Below, in pieces: positions 23,240-33,399 of a DNA stretch of 37,669 nt. The translations under genes were made by a program, and so were the position numbers. The stretch's first letter is position 1; each line of letters starts with the position of its first letter. This DNA comes from Welwitschia mirabilis (taxonomy: Eukaryota; Gnetophyta; Gnetopsida; Welwitschiales). The DNA lies in NCBI GenBank assembly GCA_051453625.1, contig JBOZIK010000001.1:87945436-87983104 (forward strand). The letters run 5' to 3'. The notes under the pieces were generated by a model. That model saw only the letters and a list, made by a program, of their open reading frames with translations. It did not search any database and had not been told where the DNA came from.

Positions 23240-23449
23240 TTAGTTAAATTATTTGAGTATGAAAAATTTAAAATAAGAGTTGGAATGTGTTGTCTCTAAA
23301 GGAATACTATTTTCCTTACTCCACTTAAAGTCCAAATGAATACTCTCTTCAAAAATGAAAAAAGGATCATGCACAGTGTGTATGATGGTATTATCCTAAG
23401 AATCAAAGGAGTCATAAAAAGAATATAAGATATAAAAGATAGTAGAATG
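23240..23449 (-). pseudogene. Unrecognised minus-strand coding relic, copy 2
   Basis: Counterpart of 22379-22588 on the other side of the 100-N gap. It reads IFEESIHLDFKWSKENS and THSNSYFKFF in the equivalent frame, with an added stop near the start (Q-like position CA*). After the frame change the HRYGMTTTNFIAPYYIT block is also kept. The minus-strand ORF 23481-23732, hydrophobic and starting further right, has no recognised domain. Confidence 0.33.
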
Positions 23450-23984
23450 TCAAATACAAAAGGAGAAAAATTCACAATAATTAATTAAACTCAAAGAAAA
23501 CATCCAAGAAAACCCTAATTGTGAAGTCTTCTCTTAAATCTATAACTCGATAGAACAAACATTTTTGAAATTCCAAGAAACATAAGGAAAAATGAACTAG
23601 GCTTACTATAAATAGTAAATAAGGAAGGTTAAATAAGAAAAACACTTGGCCTAAGAATCCTTTAAAAGAGTATGCATTAATGTTATCTATAAGAAAAGGA
23701 CCTATAAATGGGAGAGAAAAAGAAAGGACCACTATAAGAATTAAAAAAGATAGCTTATAAAAGAAATTAGGATTAACATAAATAAATAGAGTTATACTTG
23801 GAAGAATGAGGTTGGATCACTCCATATGCAAAATGTATAGAAAAATAAAAATGCAAACCTTTATTTATAATAAAAGATATAATATTACACTAGTTCTTTA
23901 AACTTTAGTAAAAAGATAATTATGGTTTAATTAACTCTAGTAAATGCTTCTATAACCTAATTTTAAGTTTAAATAACCTAGTTA

Positions 23985-25480
23985 AGATCTCCACTTCTAA
24001 CATTAAACTTGACCACAGGTATAATGTCACAGTTAAGGATCCCACACCTAATTTCACACTTGGTTTACAAGTTTANNNNNNNNNNNNNNNNNNNNNNNNN
24101 NNNNNNNNNNNNNNNNNNNNNNNNNNNNNNNNNNNNNNNNNNNNNNNNNNNNNNNNNNNNNNNNNNNNNNNNNNNNNNNNNNNNNNNNNNNNNNNNNNNN
24201 NNNNNNNNNNNNNNNNNNNNNNNNNNNNNNNNNNNNNNNNNNNNNNNNNNNNNNNNNNNNNNNNNNNNNNNNNNNNNNNNNNNNNNNNNNNNNNNNNNNN
24301 NNNNNNNNNNNNNNNNNNNNNNTTCACTTTCAATATCATAATTGAAATAGAACTTAATGTCATAATTACAAACCCCACTTTCTATGTTACAATTAGAGAT
24401 AAAATGAAATCTCATAGTTGTGAATCCCACTTTCAATATTATACTTGAAATTCAATGTCATAATTTAAGGCTAACATATAGATTAAATGATGATGTTACA
24501 TTTGATCATAAAGTATGACATCATAATTGGAAGTCTAGTGTAACACTTGATCATAGATTTGGATGTTACACTTGGATTCTGATGTTACAATTGGAGGTCA
24601 AAATCACACTTAATCATATAAGTCCAATATTGCACTTGGAGATTAAAATTCCACTGAATCTCGATGTCNNNNNNNNNNNNNNNNNNNNNNNNNNNNNNNN
24701 NNNNNNNNNNNNNNNNNNNNNNNNNNNNNNNNNNNNNNNNNNNNNNNNNNNNNNNNNNNNNNNNNNNNATACTTAAGGTCCTTAAATCTAATGTTATACT
24801 TGACCATAGATCTGATATCATTCTTGAGAGTTCCACATTCAATGTCACACTTTAGCCATAGGTTTAACATCATAATTAAGTGAACTACATTAAATGCCAT
24901 AGGTCAAGATATAACTCAATGTCATAGTTAATTACAAAACTCAATTTCATAGTTACGACTTCACTTTCAAAATCATAATTTAAATAGAGCTTAACGTCAC
25001 AATTACAGACCCCACTTTCTATGTTAAAATTAGAGATAAAATGAAATCGCATAGTTGTAAATCCAACTCTCGACATTATATTTGAAATTCAATGTCATAA
25101 TTTAAGGCTAACATATAGATTAAATGTAGATGTTGTATTTGATCATAGAGTCTGACATCATAATTGGAAGTCTAGTGTAACACTTGATCATAGATTTGGA
25201 TGCTACACTTAGATTCTGATATCACAATTGGAGGTCAAAATCACACTGAATCATAAAAGTCCAATATTGCACTTGGAGATTAACATTTCACTTGGAGCTC
25301 AATGTCATAATTTAAAGATCAATGTTATAGTTATGCATAAAGTCTAATGTCATACTTGAAAGGNNNNNNNNNNNCTTGATCATAGAGACCTGATATTAGA
25401 ATCAGAGGTGAATGTCATAACTTAAAAACCAATATTACACTTAGATATACTATCTAATGTCACAGTTAATTATTCTTAGC
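23985..25480 (+). repeat. Tandem array upstream of gag, plus-strand element (first sector)
   Basis: Diverged units of about 25-28 bp built on ATGTCATAATT, GATGTTACACTTGG, AACATCATAATT and similar. They match the reverse complement of the array at 11.7-12.96 kb; for example CACACTTGGTTTACAAGTTTA at 24055-24075 corresponds to the HOR landmark there. An ACGTCA core survives at 24992-24999. The sector is interrupted by gaps at 24076-24322 (247 N), 24669-24768 (100 N) and 25364-25374 (11 N). Sequence 24323-24668 repeats at 24960-25306, partly reflecting contig overlap. Open frames here are N-filled or periodic chance frames. Confidence 0.8.
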
Positions 25481-25489
25481 TCTAAAATA

Positions 25490-26110
25490 ATTCTTTTCAT
25501 TTTTCTAATTTGGCATCATAGTTTTATATTCCCTAATCTAACATGATAGTTATTCAACTTTCAAACCTGACATCATAGTTATCCTTACTTATTCTCACAA
25601 TTGTCTAAAACTGATGCCATAGTTGTCCAACTTTAAAGAATAATGTCATAGTTTCTTATACAAGGTTTAACATTTCAATTTCTTACTTCTCAAGCCTTAC
25701 ATCATAGTTTTTTACCTTTTAAGACTAATATCATAGTTGGTTGTCTTTTAAAACTAATGTCATAGTTTCNNNNNNNNNNNNNNNNNNNNNNNNNNNNNNN
25801 NNNNNNNNNNNNNNNNNNNNNNNNNNNNNNNNNNNNNNNNNNNNNNNNNNNNNNNNNNNNNNNNNNNNNTTCAAACCTGACATCATAGTTATCTTGACTT
25901 GTTGTCACAATTGTCTAAAACTGATGTCACAGTTATCCAACTTTAAAGAATAATGTCAAAGTTTCTTATGCTAGGTTTAACATTGCAATTTCTCACTTCT
26001 CAAGCCTCACATCATATTTTTTTTACCTTTCAAAACTAATATCACAGTTGATTATCTTTTAAACCTAATGTTATAATTTCTTGTTCTTAGGCCTAACATC
26101 ATAGTTGCCC
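25490..26110 (+). repeat. Tandem array, plus-strand element (second, 27-28 bp sector)
   Basis: Simple units such as CTGACATCATAGTTATCC, ACTGATGCCATAGTTGTCC and ACTAATATCATAGTTGG repeat about every 27-28 bp up to 26110. The 210 bases 25560-25769 and the 211 bases 25870-26080 flank a 100-N gap and are near-identical, again ending at the gap. The array stops about 150 bp before the first readable gag residues. Confidence 0.82.
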
Positions 26111-26260
26111 ACATTTTTAGTAGTTAAAATAGTTATGATAGTTTAGAATTTTCCAATCAATTTCCATAGTTTCTAAGGGTTAATTAACTATCATGATAAT
26201 TAGAGAATGAATTTCTTAAAGCAAACCTATTTTAAACTAGTAGAATTCACCAATGAGGTT

Positions 26261-27250
26261 ATGGTAGAATGAAGACATGGAATCAATTAGAGAGTCATGA
26301 AGCAAAGAGTTAATTCTCAAATGGATACTATTGAGAATCAAGTAAATGAGGTTTTCTTATAAAATTAAAAACTATTTAATTAGATTGATATAATTCTTTT
26401 ATACTTGGAATAACTAATGGAGTATGATCTACTAGCATTGTCAAAATAGCTTATCACTTCTAAATAAAACTCTCTTATTAGATAGATTGATTTTAAAATT
26501 TTATAAATAAGTCTCAGAAATGCAAAAGTTAATCTATAAGAATTTCTATCCAACCAAATAAATGGTCTGATAGTATATAAGAGAGAGAGCAATAAGATTA
26601 ATAAAATGATTTACTTATAAATCTATGAGAGTAAAGTAGGTACTAGTGAGGAAGCTATGTTATGGATTCAATAAATAGAAAAATATTTTACCATCTAAGA
26701 TACACCATCGAAGAGGACATGCATATATGCTATCATATTTTTCATTAGCAATGCACAAGATGTCTTTGATGGTAATAGAAATATAACCATAGAATTAATT
26801 AAGATATTTTCATAAAAGAGTTTTGAAATAAGTTTATTCTAGATTAATTTAATAAAAATCATATGGTTCAATTTCAATTTCTACATTTAGGAAAGTGTTC
26901 GTTAGATAATAGTTGATGGAAATTCTAATGCCTCATAAAGTATGAAAAGACTTTCTTTAAGAAGATGCTCATTAATAGTTTCATTAGCATATTTCCATTT
27001 AAGATTCAAAGCATTCTTTATACTTTAGAAGTTAAATCTATTAAGGATGCGTATAGCTAAAGAAACATTATCTAAACACACAAGATAATAGATGATCCAA
27101 GAACTAAATAGTACAGACAATTAGGGCTACTATCATTAAAAATAAACCTACTTTTTAAGACTTCAAAATCAACATCATATATTATAAGTATAATAAGAAA
27201 GGTCAAATAGCCAAAAAATTTTAATCTAGAGGTTTAAATCCTATACCTTT
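26261..27250 (+). pseudogene. gag relic of plus-strand element, copy 1
   Basis: Starts with MVE*RHGIN*RV then QRVNSQMDTIENQVNE (26261-26350), the coiled N-terminal type of gypsy gag. The capsid core at about 26660-26770 reads EAMLWIQ*IEKYFTI*DTPS with CIYAIIFFISNAQD, clearly the same gag as on the minus strand at 9.9 kb. A zinc-knuckle remnant at 27180-27221 reads YYKYNKKGQIAKKF: all three Cys positions are replaced (Y, Y and F) and the His is replaced by Gln. The 70-codon minus ORF 26380-26592 is a shadow. Many stops; not functional. It follows the tandem array by about 150 bp. Confidence 0.78.
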
Positions 27251-27395
27251 CACTTGTAATCAACCTCAGGGAAAACCATATCCAAGGCTACCTATAGAAA
27301 GATTATATGTTGATATCCATACAAATTTACTAATAAATTAGTTTTCTATTTTATAATTATTAAGTTTTATTTCTTATTTTCTATTTTTAATTTAT

Positions 27396-27660
27396 AATAG
27401 TGCTTCTCACAATTTTATCTCCTCTTTCTTATTCTAGAAATTAAATAATATTCCATTCTAAGAACTAAACTTCTCCACTCGAATAGTAGGGGGAAATACC
27501 TTCTTACAAGATGAAATAGAGGAATTAATAACTTTTATAATTTAAAACCTTAAATTTAGGTTTAAGTTTCATGCTTTAACCATTAGCAATAATGAAGCAA
27601 TTTTAGGGATTTCTTATTACATTAGAATAAAGTTTTACAAAAGGACCTTAATAGTTCCAT
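27396..27660 (+). pseudogene. Retropepsin (protease) relic, copy 1
   Basis: NSASHNFISSFLILEIK begins at 27396. It corresponds to the active-site region of gypsy aspartic proteases, whose usual form is D-S/T-G followed by A-S/T-H-N-F-I. The catalytic Asp position is Asn (GAT to AAT) and the Gly is absent, so the enzyme would be dead. The order gag, zinc knuckle, protease, RT is as expected for gypsy pol. Confidence 0.68.
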
Positions 27661-27906
27661 TCTCATGTAGGGACCAAATGATTAAGGGAAAGGAAGAGAA
27701 TAAAAGATTATTAAGCCACTAGAAATTAATTAGAAAGGAAGTAATACAAAAATAATTATTCCTAGCAATAAGCAAATAAGAAGTTACAAGTTTTTAATAA
27801 AATATTNNNNNNNNNNNNNNNNNNNNNNNNNNNNNNNNNNNNNNNNNNNNNNNNNNNNNNNNNNNNNNNNNNNNNNNNNNNNNNNNNNNNNNNNNNNNNN
27901 NNNNNN

Positions 27907-28740
27907 GTTTATTGTAGATGAATTTAATAAAAATCATATGGTTCAATTTTAATTTCTACATTTAGAAAAGTATTCATTAGATAACAATTAGTGGAAATTC
28001 TAGTGCCTCATAAAGTATCAGAAGAATTTCTTTAAGAAGAAGCTCATTAACAGTTTCATTAGTATATTTCCATTTAAGATACAAAAAATTCTTTATACTT
28101 TATAAGTTAAATCTATTAAGGATGCGTATAGCTAAAGAAGCATTATCTAGACACACAAGATAATAAGTGATCCAAGAACTAAATAGTATAGACAACCAAG
28201 ACTACTATCATTAAAAATAAACCTCCTTTTTAAGACTTCAAAATCACCATCATATATTATAATTTAAGAAGAAAGGCTAAATAGCCAAAAAATTTTGATC
28301 TAGAGGTTTAAAACTTGTACCACTTACTCGTAATCAATCTTAGGAAAAACCATATCCAAGGATACCTACAGAAAGATTATATGTTAATATCCACATAAGT
28401 TTACTAATAAATCAGCTTTCTATTTTATAATTATTAAGTTTTATTTCTCATTTTGTGTTTTTTAATTAATAATAGTGCTTCTCATAATTTTATCTCCTCT
28501 TTCTTATTCTAGAAATTAAATAATATTCCATTATAAGAACTGAAATTCTCCATAGGAATAGTAGGGGGAATACCTTCTTACAATATGAAATAGAGGAATT
28601 AATAACTTTTATAATTTAAAACCTTAAATTTAGGTATAAGTTTCATGCTTTAATCATCAACAACAATGAAGCCATTATAGGAATTTGTTATTATATTAGA
28701 ATAAAGTTTTACAAAAGGGCCTTAATAGTTCCATTCTCAT
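27907..28740 (+). pseudogene. gag end and protease relic, copy 2
   Basis: Duplicate of 26832-27806. The zinc-knuckle remnant (ATTATAATTTAAGAAGAAAG) is further decayed, and the protease motif at 28471 again reads NSASHNFISS. Having the same lesions (Asn for Asp, missing Gly) in both copies shows that those losses predate the split of the two sequences. Confidence 0.68.
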
Positions 28741-28929
28741 GTAGGAACAAATGATTAAGAGAAAGGAAGAGAATAAAAACCTTATTAAGCCACTAGAAAT
28801 TAATTAGAAAGGAAGTAATACAAAAATAATTATCCCTAGCAATAAGCAAATAAGAAGATACAAGTTTTTAATAAAATATTCTAAAATAATTATAGTAATT
28901 TAACCAAGTCTTTGAAGAAACTATAGCTC

Positions 28930-29560
28930 TACTATCCAAAAGAAAAGTAGATCACATCATTGATCTAATTCTTAAATGAAAACTAATAGTAAGGGCCTCA
29001 TATAAATTCTTAGTAATGTAACTCAAAAAGTTTAAACTTTAGAGTAAATACCTTTTATTGGAAGGAAGATTCCCTTTCGTGAATATCTCCCTAGGATGCC
29101 CTTGTATTATTTTTCTTCAATCTTAATACAAGGCATTGACTTTTAATAATTGAATAAGATCATCATTGCAAACAATTTCCCTCTACATAGAATTGATATC
29201 TCCTAGATTAATTACAAGGAGTGGAATTTCTTCCAACAATGAACCTAATATTAGAATACCATCAAATAAGAATTAAAAAGGGGGATATACATAAAACAAT
29301 ATTTTTGGTAATACTATTTAGACTTACTAATGCTTTTGCAACATTTATGAGTTTAATGAATGATATTTTTTTATCCATATCTTGATAAATTTATATTCTT
29401 AGGTGATATTTTGGTCTATTTAAAGAATAGAAAAAAAATATGGAGCACTTAGTAAAGATCTATAACTATTCAAAGATCATGATTGTAAAGCTCAATTAAA
29501 CAAGTGTAACTTCTTCTAGACTAAAGTAAACTACTTGGAATACATCATTTCTGAAAAAGG
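28930..29560 (+). pseudogene. Ty3/gypsy reverse-transcriptase relic (plus strand)
   Basis: Blocks in order: KRKVDHIIDLIL near 28940-28980; RASYKF near 28995; the position of the APVLFVKKKDG-type block near 29080-29110 is strongly decayed; TISLYIELI near 29175-29205; YHQIRIKKGDIHKTIFGN near 29262-29313; NAFATFMSLMNDIF near 29328-29370. The catalytic box at 29396-29422 reads FLGDILVYL, so the first Asp of the DD pair is Gly. A single extra T in the run near 29367-29373 shifts the frame just before it. KLNKCNFF and YIISEKGIAIG follow near 29490-29575. The element cannot move on its own. Domain identity is firm from motif order. Confidence 0.83.
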
Positions 29561-29632
29561 AATTGCAATAGGTCTTGTAAAAATTTAAGTAGTAAGAGAA
29601 TGTTTTAAGTTAAAAAATTTAATAGAAGTCTA

Positions 29633-30485
29633 AAGTTGTTTAAAATTATAAAGATTATATACAAGATTCACTCAAGATTCTTTTAGATGATAGCTTCACT
29701 TACAAACTTAACTATGTCTATAATAACCTTTAACTTTATATCTAAATGTAAGGAAATCTTCTTGAGACTAAAGACTCTATTAACATGAGCATCCATTCAA
29801 AAGATTATAGATATGAATAAATAATTCATAGTCATCACAAATACATATGCTTAAGGGATTCATATGGTATTAAGATAAGAAGAAATAGTAATGGAAAGTA
29901 AATCTAAAAATATTAACCAACATGAAATGAGTTACCTAGTTTATCATTTGAAATTATTAGCTATGAGACATGCTCTAAAATTTTGATAACATTACTTGCA
30001 TAGGAAAAANNNNNNNNNNNNNNNNNNNNNNNNNNNNNNNNNNNNNNNNNNNNNNNNNNNNNNNNNNNNNNNNNNNNNNNNNNNNNNNNNNNNNNNNNNN
30101 NNNNNNNNNAAGTATTTTGAAATTAATAATATTATATACAAGATTCATCCAAGATTCTTTTAGTTGGTAGCTTCACTCACAAACTTAGCCATATCTATAA
30201 CAACCTTTAACTTTATATCTAAATGTAAGAAAATCTTCTTGAGACTAAAGACTTTGTTGACATTAGAATCCATTCAAAAGATTATAGATATGAATAAATA
30301 ATTCATAGTCATCACAAATACATATGCTTAAGGAATTCGTATGGTACTAAGATAAGAAGAAAGAGTAATGGAATAAGTCCAAAAATATTAATCAACATGA
30401 AATGAATTACCTACTTCATAATTTGAAATTATTATCTATGACACATGCTCTAAAATTTTGGTAACATTACTTGCATAGGGAAAAA
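29633..30485. repeat. 377-bp near-identical flanks of the 100-N gap 30010-30109
   Basis: Bases 29633-30009 (377) match 30110-30485 (376), ending at the gap. Both contain the same part of RNase H, so this domain is represented twice by assembly. Confidence 0.82.
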
Positions 30486-30650
30486 TTTGTACTAAAGATA
30501 AGTCATAAAAGTTTAGATACTTTTAAAATAACCATTACTAAACATGAGATAGAGAAGATGGGAAGACTTGTTGGTAAAATATGACTTTGATCTTCAATAT
30601 ATACTAATAAAGAAAAATAAGTTAATAGATGCCTTAAGAAAAATATGATA
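29800..30650 (+). pseudogene. RNase H relic of gypsy pol (plus strand)
   Basis: The frame near 29830-29995 reads FIVITNTYA, then SKNINQHEMSYLVYHLKLL and AMRHALKF. This matches the gypsy RNase H order of catalytic TDAS, SRKL-QHE-NY, DLELLA and ALK-W. The catalytic Asp of TDAS is Asn. After the duplicated gap, KISHKSLDTFK (the DHKSL block, Asp lost) is near 30495-30530 and a KKNKLIDAL-like block near 30613-30640 corresponds to the KxNKVADALSR tether. Confidence 0.75.
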
Positions 30651-30659
30651 TATGCTTAT

Positions 30660-30910
30660 CATTACTACGACTTCTAATCTAGTTATATACCTAAAAGAAA
30701 ACCTACCTAATAATCCATATTTCAAAGAGATATTCCATCTATTATAGGAAGGTAAAGTATAGAGATTTTTACAATTTTACAAGATGTTTATTTATTAAAA
30801 AAAAGATGACTCTATATTCAATAAGATAAATGGACAAAAAGCCTAATGTTTAAAATGAATGAAGTACTCTATGTAGGATATCTAGATTTTATATGAAACT
30901 ATAACATGGT
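30660..30910 (+). pseudogene. Possible integrase N-terminal relic
   Basis: LKENLPNNPYFKEIFHLL at about 30690-30745, then FYKMFIY*KKDDSIFNKI, resembles the stretch between the RNase H tether and the integrase zinc domain of gypsy elements (a DGLLFYK-RIYIP-type block). No HHCC or D,D-35-E motif follows before the AT-rich sequence and the 253-N gap (31208-31460). The element's 3' LTR was not found downstream. Confidence 0.42.
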
Positions 30911-31207
30911 CAAAAAGTACTATTTATGGCGAAGAATAAAAGTAAATCTAAAATAATATATTAAGAAATACCTAGTAAATAAGTAAGTTAAAAATAAATA
31001 AGATAAAAAATTAGGACTTTTTAAGCTTCTTAACATACCTAAATGCATGTGAAAAGAAAAAATACTTGATTTTTTTATAGGTTTATCACTCACCAAACCA
31101 AAATGATTCATTTTATCATGGTTAAGAGTACTAACTATGATACCCTCTCTTTTCTTACCCTAATTAAGCACTTTTTTACCCTTTTTTCCCTTCTTTTATT
31201 CTTTAAT

Positions 31208-31460
31208 NNNNNNNNNNNNNNNNNNNNNNNNNNNNNNNNNNNNNNNNNNNNNNNNNNNNNNNNNNNNNNNNNNNNNNNNNNNNNNNNNNNNNNNNNNNNN
31301 NNNNNNNNNNNNNNNNNNNNNNNNNNNNNNNNNNNNNNNNNNNNNNNNNNNNNNNNNNNNNNNNNNNNNNNNNNNNNNNNNNNNNNNNNNNNNNNNNNNN
31401 NNNNNNNNNNNNNNNNNNNNNNNNNNNNNNNNNNNNNNNNNNNNNNNNNNNNNNNNNNNN
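31208..31460. other. 253-N assembly gap
   Basis: Sized gap whose flanks do not repeat. The 122-codon plus frame crossing it is N-filled. AT-rich DNA before it (30910-31207) has no recognised motif. Confidence 0.95.
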
Positions 31461-31652
31461 ATAAGTTTTAAGGATAATACCTAACTAATATAATAAGAGG
31501 TTATAATTCTAATTAATGGCATTTGAACTCAATATCGAACCGCCTTCCATATGTGAGTTCTTTTTACTCTAGGTTATAAATTATACTAACATGACTGGGC
31601 TTAATTTCATAGGCTTCTACTTCATCTTAATATACCTCTAATACAAGTGGTA

Positions 31653-31787
31653 GGTGGCACATGAGGTGGATGCATGCTTGCAAATGACCCTTACTTTATT
31701 GAAGTAACTTTAGATGATGCAACATAATCCATCGATGCCAAGGGCTTAAGATATTATGTTAGAGTAAGTTCATACATGGGAAACTAG
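31653..31787 (+). pseudogene. Coding-like islet of unknown family
   Basis: One frame reads GGT*GGCMLANDPYFIEVTL then DDAT*SIDAKGLRYYVRVSS and YMGN before TAG at 31785. That is 45 codons with two internal stops. Base composition is markedly less AT-biased than the surroundings, and residue use is protein-like. I do not recognise a family. The surrounding sequence, from about 31535 (a CGAACCGCC segment) to 31814, is also less AT-rich. It may be a host-gene fragment, a captured fragment or part of another element. Confidence 0.3.
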
Positions 31788-31824
31788 GAGAGTAGTGTTA
31801 AATCAACTTCCAGANNNNNNNNNN

Positions 31825-33399
31825 TGGAATTATCTTGATGTAGTCATATTCGATGAATACACCACACAAATGCATGCAAATAATTCTAACTAATGTGGAT
31901 ATTTAATGAATTATTTACCTAGTTATAATAATCCTAATCATCATCTAGTTCATTTTATAGAAACCATTATAAAAACAAAACAAGCATGTAAGAACATTTA
32001 TTTTTTTAAGTTTATAATATTAAAAATCTAGATAAAGGAAATATTATTTTTTTTAATTTTAATAATCATAAAAATATTTAAAATGTATCAAACAACATCT
32101 TAGTAATATACTTAAATAAACTAAAATATACCTAGAGCTATGTCAATCCTAGAGACATTCTCCTATGCTCATATAAAAATCTTCATGAATTAGTGTAAAG
32201 AAGGTAAACAAAGAAAGTATAGCTCAATAATAATTTTTAAGATATAAATCTTTATTTAATATTCATATGAATATATTATAAGTTAATAAAAAAAATGTTA
32301 AGCTAAAGACTACTTTTGTTACTTAAACTACTAAAGTAAAAACTCTTACAAGCATGCACATTAAATGTCAGCTAAAAAAAAAGGGTAAAAAAGGTATTTA
32401 TACAAATAAATACCACTTAGAGGTAAGTTAACTTAAATTTACTGATAAAAACATATTTTATATACTTAATTTTTCTATAACATTTTCTATAATACATTTT
32501 CTATAATTTTAAACATTAATAATAACATTTTTGAGCACTAAGAGGACAACATAATTAAAAATTAATAATTAATTAGTTATAAAGAAAAAAATAAATTATA
32601 ATAGTTTTCTAGAAACTAAACACATAATAGGTTTTCTTTATAATTTAACTTAAACTATCTTGGAATTCTAAAATTATTATTGCTAAGGTTATTGTTTAAG
32701 ATTAAAGATTATCAAATTTTCTAATATTACAATCCTACTACACTATACTAAATAGCCATAACTTTCAAAATAATTTGAGTTTTTAAATGATTCAATATGT
32801 TCTAAAAAGATTATTCAATGTTTTACAATGTAGAATGCTTAGGTTTTCATATATGTTGACAAGTAGGTACAAACATATAAATTGCATGCTTTCTATTTTC
32901 TACATTTATTTTCTAATGTATTTTAACAAATAAAATTTTTAAAAATAATAATACGTAAAAAAATATTGTATTTACATTTTCATGTGAATAACAAAATATT
33001 ATACTTGTAAAACCTTTTTTACTAATTTATACCTACTAATTAATAATCTCTGATGTTTTTATTCTATGCCTCTATTCTGGAAATTTAATTTTCACTGTAA
33101 CAAAAATATGATAAACTTTTTATAATTAGTTAAGCATTAACTTAGATTAGGAAAATAATGGATATACTAACTAATTACTTATAGAATATCTTAAATAGGG
33201 TATTAATTTAAATTATTATAGAAATAAAATCAAATCAATTCAAAATAAACCATTTACTATGAGCCTTAAGATTTCCATAAAAGAGTACTAGGCTAAAGAG
33301 ATTCTTAAGGATTATACTTTATTGCTAATAAGATGGAACTAATGCATGATAGATAAAAATATGATATTAAAATAAATAAGGGTATTCAAATTTCTTCTT
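31825..33399. other. Very AT-rich unassigned stretch
   Basis: Poly-A and poly-T rich DNA with no open frame of note, no LTR signature and no RNA gene recognised. A 10-N gap lies just before it (31815-31824). Confidence 0.55.

Larger units (their letters stand above)
21933..23549. repeat. About 757-bp near-identical flanks of the 100-N gap 22689-22788
   Basis: Bases 21933-22688 match 22789-23549 with scattered, mostly transitional differences and a few indels. Both copies end at the gap edges. Shared landmarks include GGATCATGCACAGTGTGTA and AGAATTAGTAGGCTACATC-like blocks. It is best read as overlapping contigs of one locus. Confidence 0.8.
26832..28880. repeat. 975-bp near-identical flanks of the 100-N gap 27807-27906
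   Basis: Bases 26832-27806 (975) and 27907-28880 (974) are the same sequence with scattered transitions, ending exactly at the gap. Each holds the second half of gag, the zinc knuckle and the protease. The plus-strand element therefore probably has one gag-protease region, not two. Confidence 0.83.
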
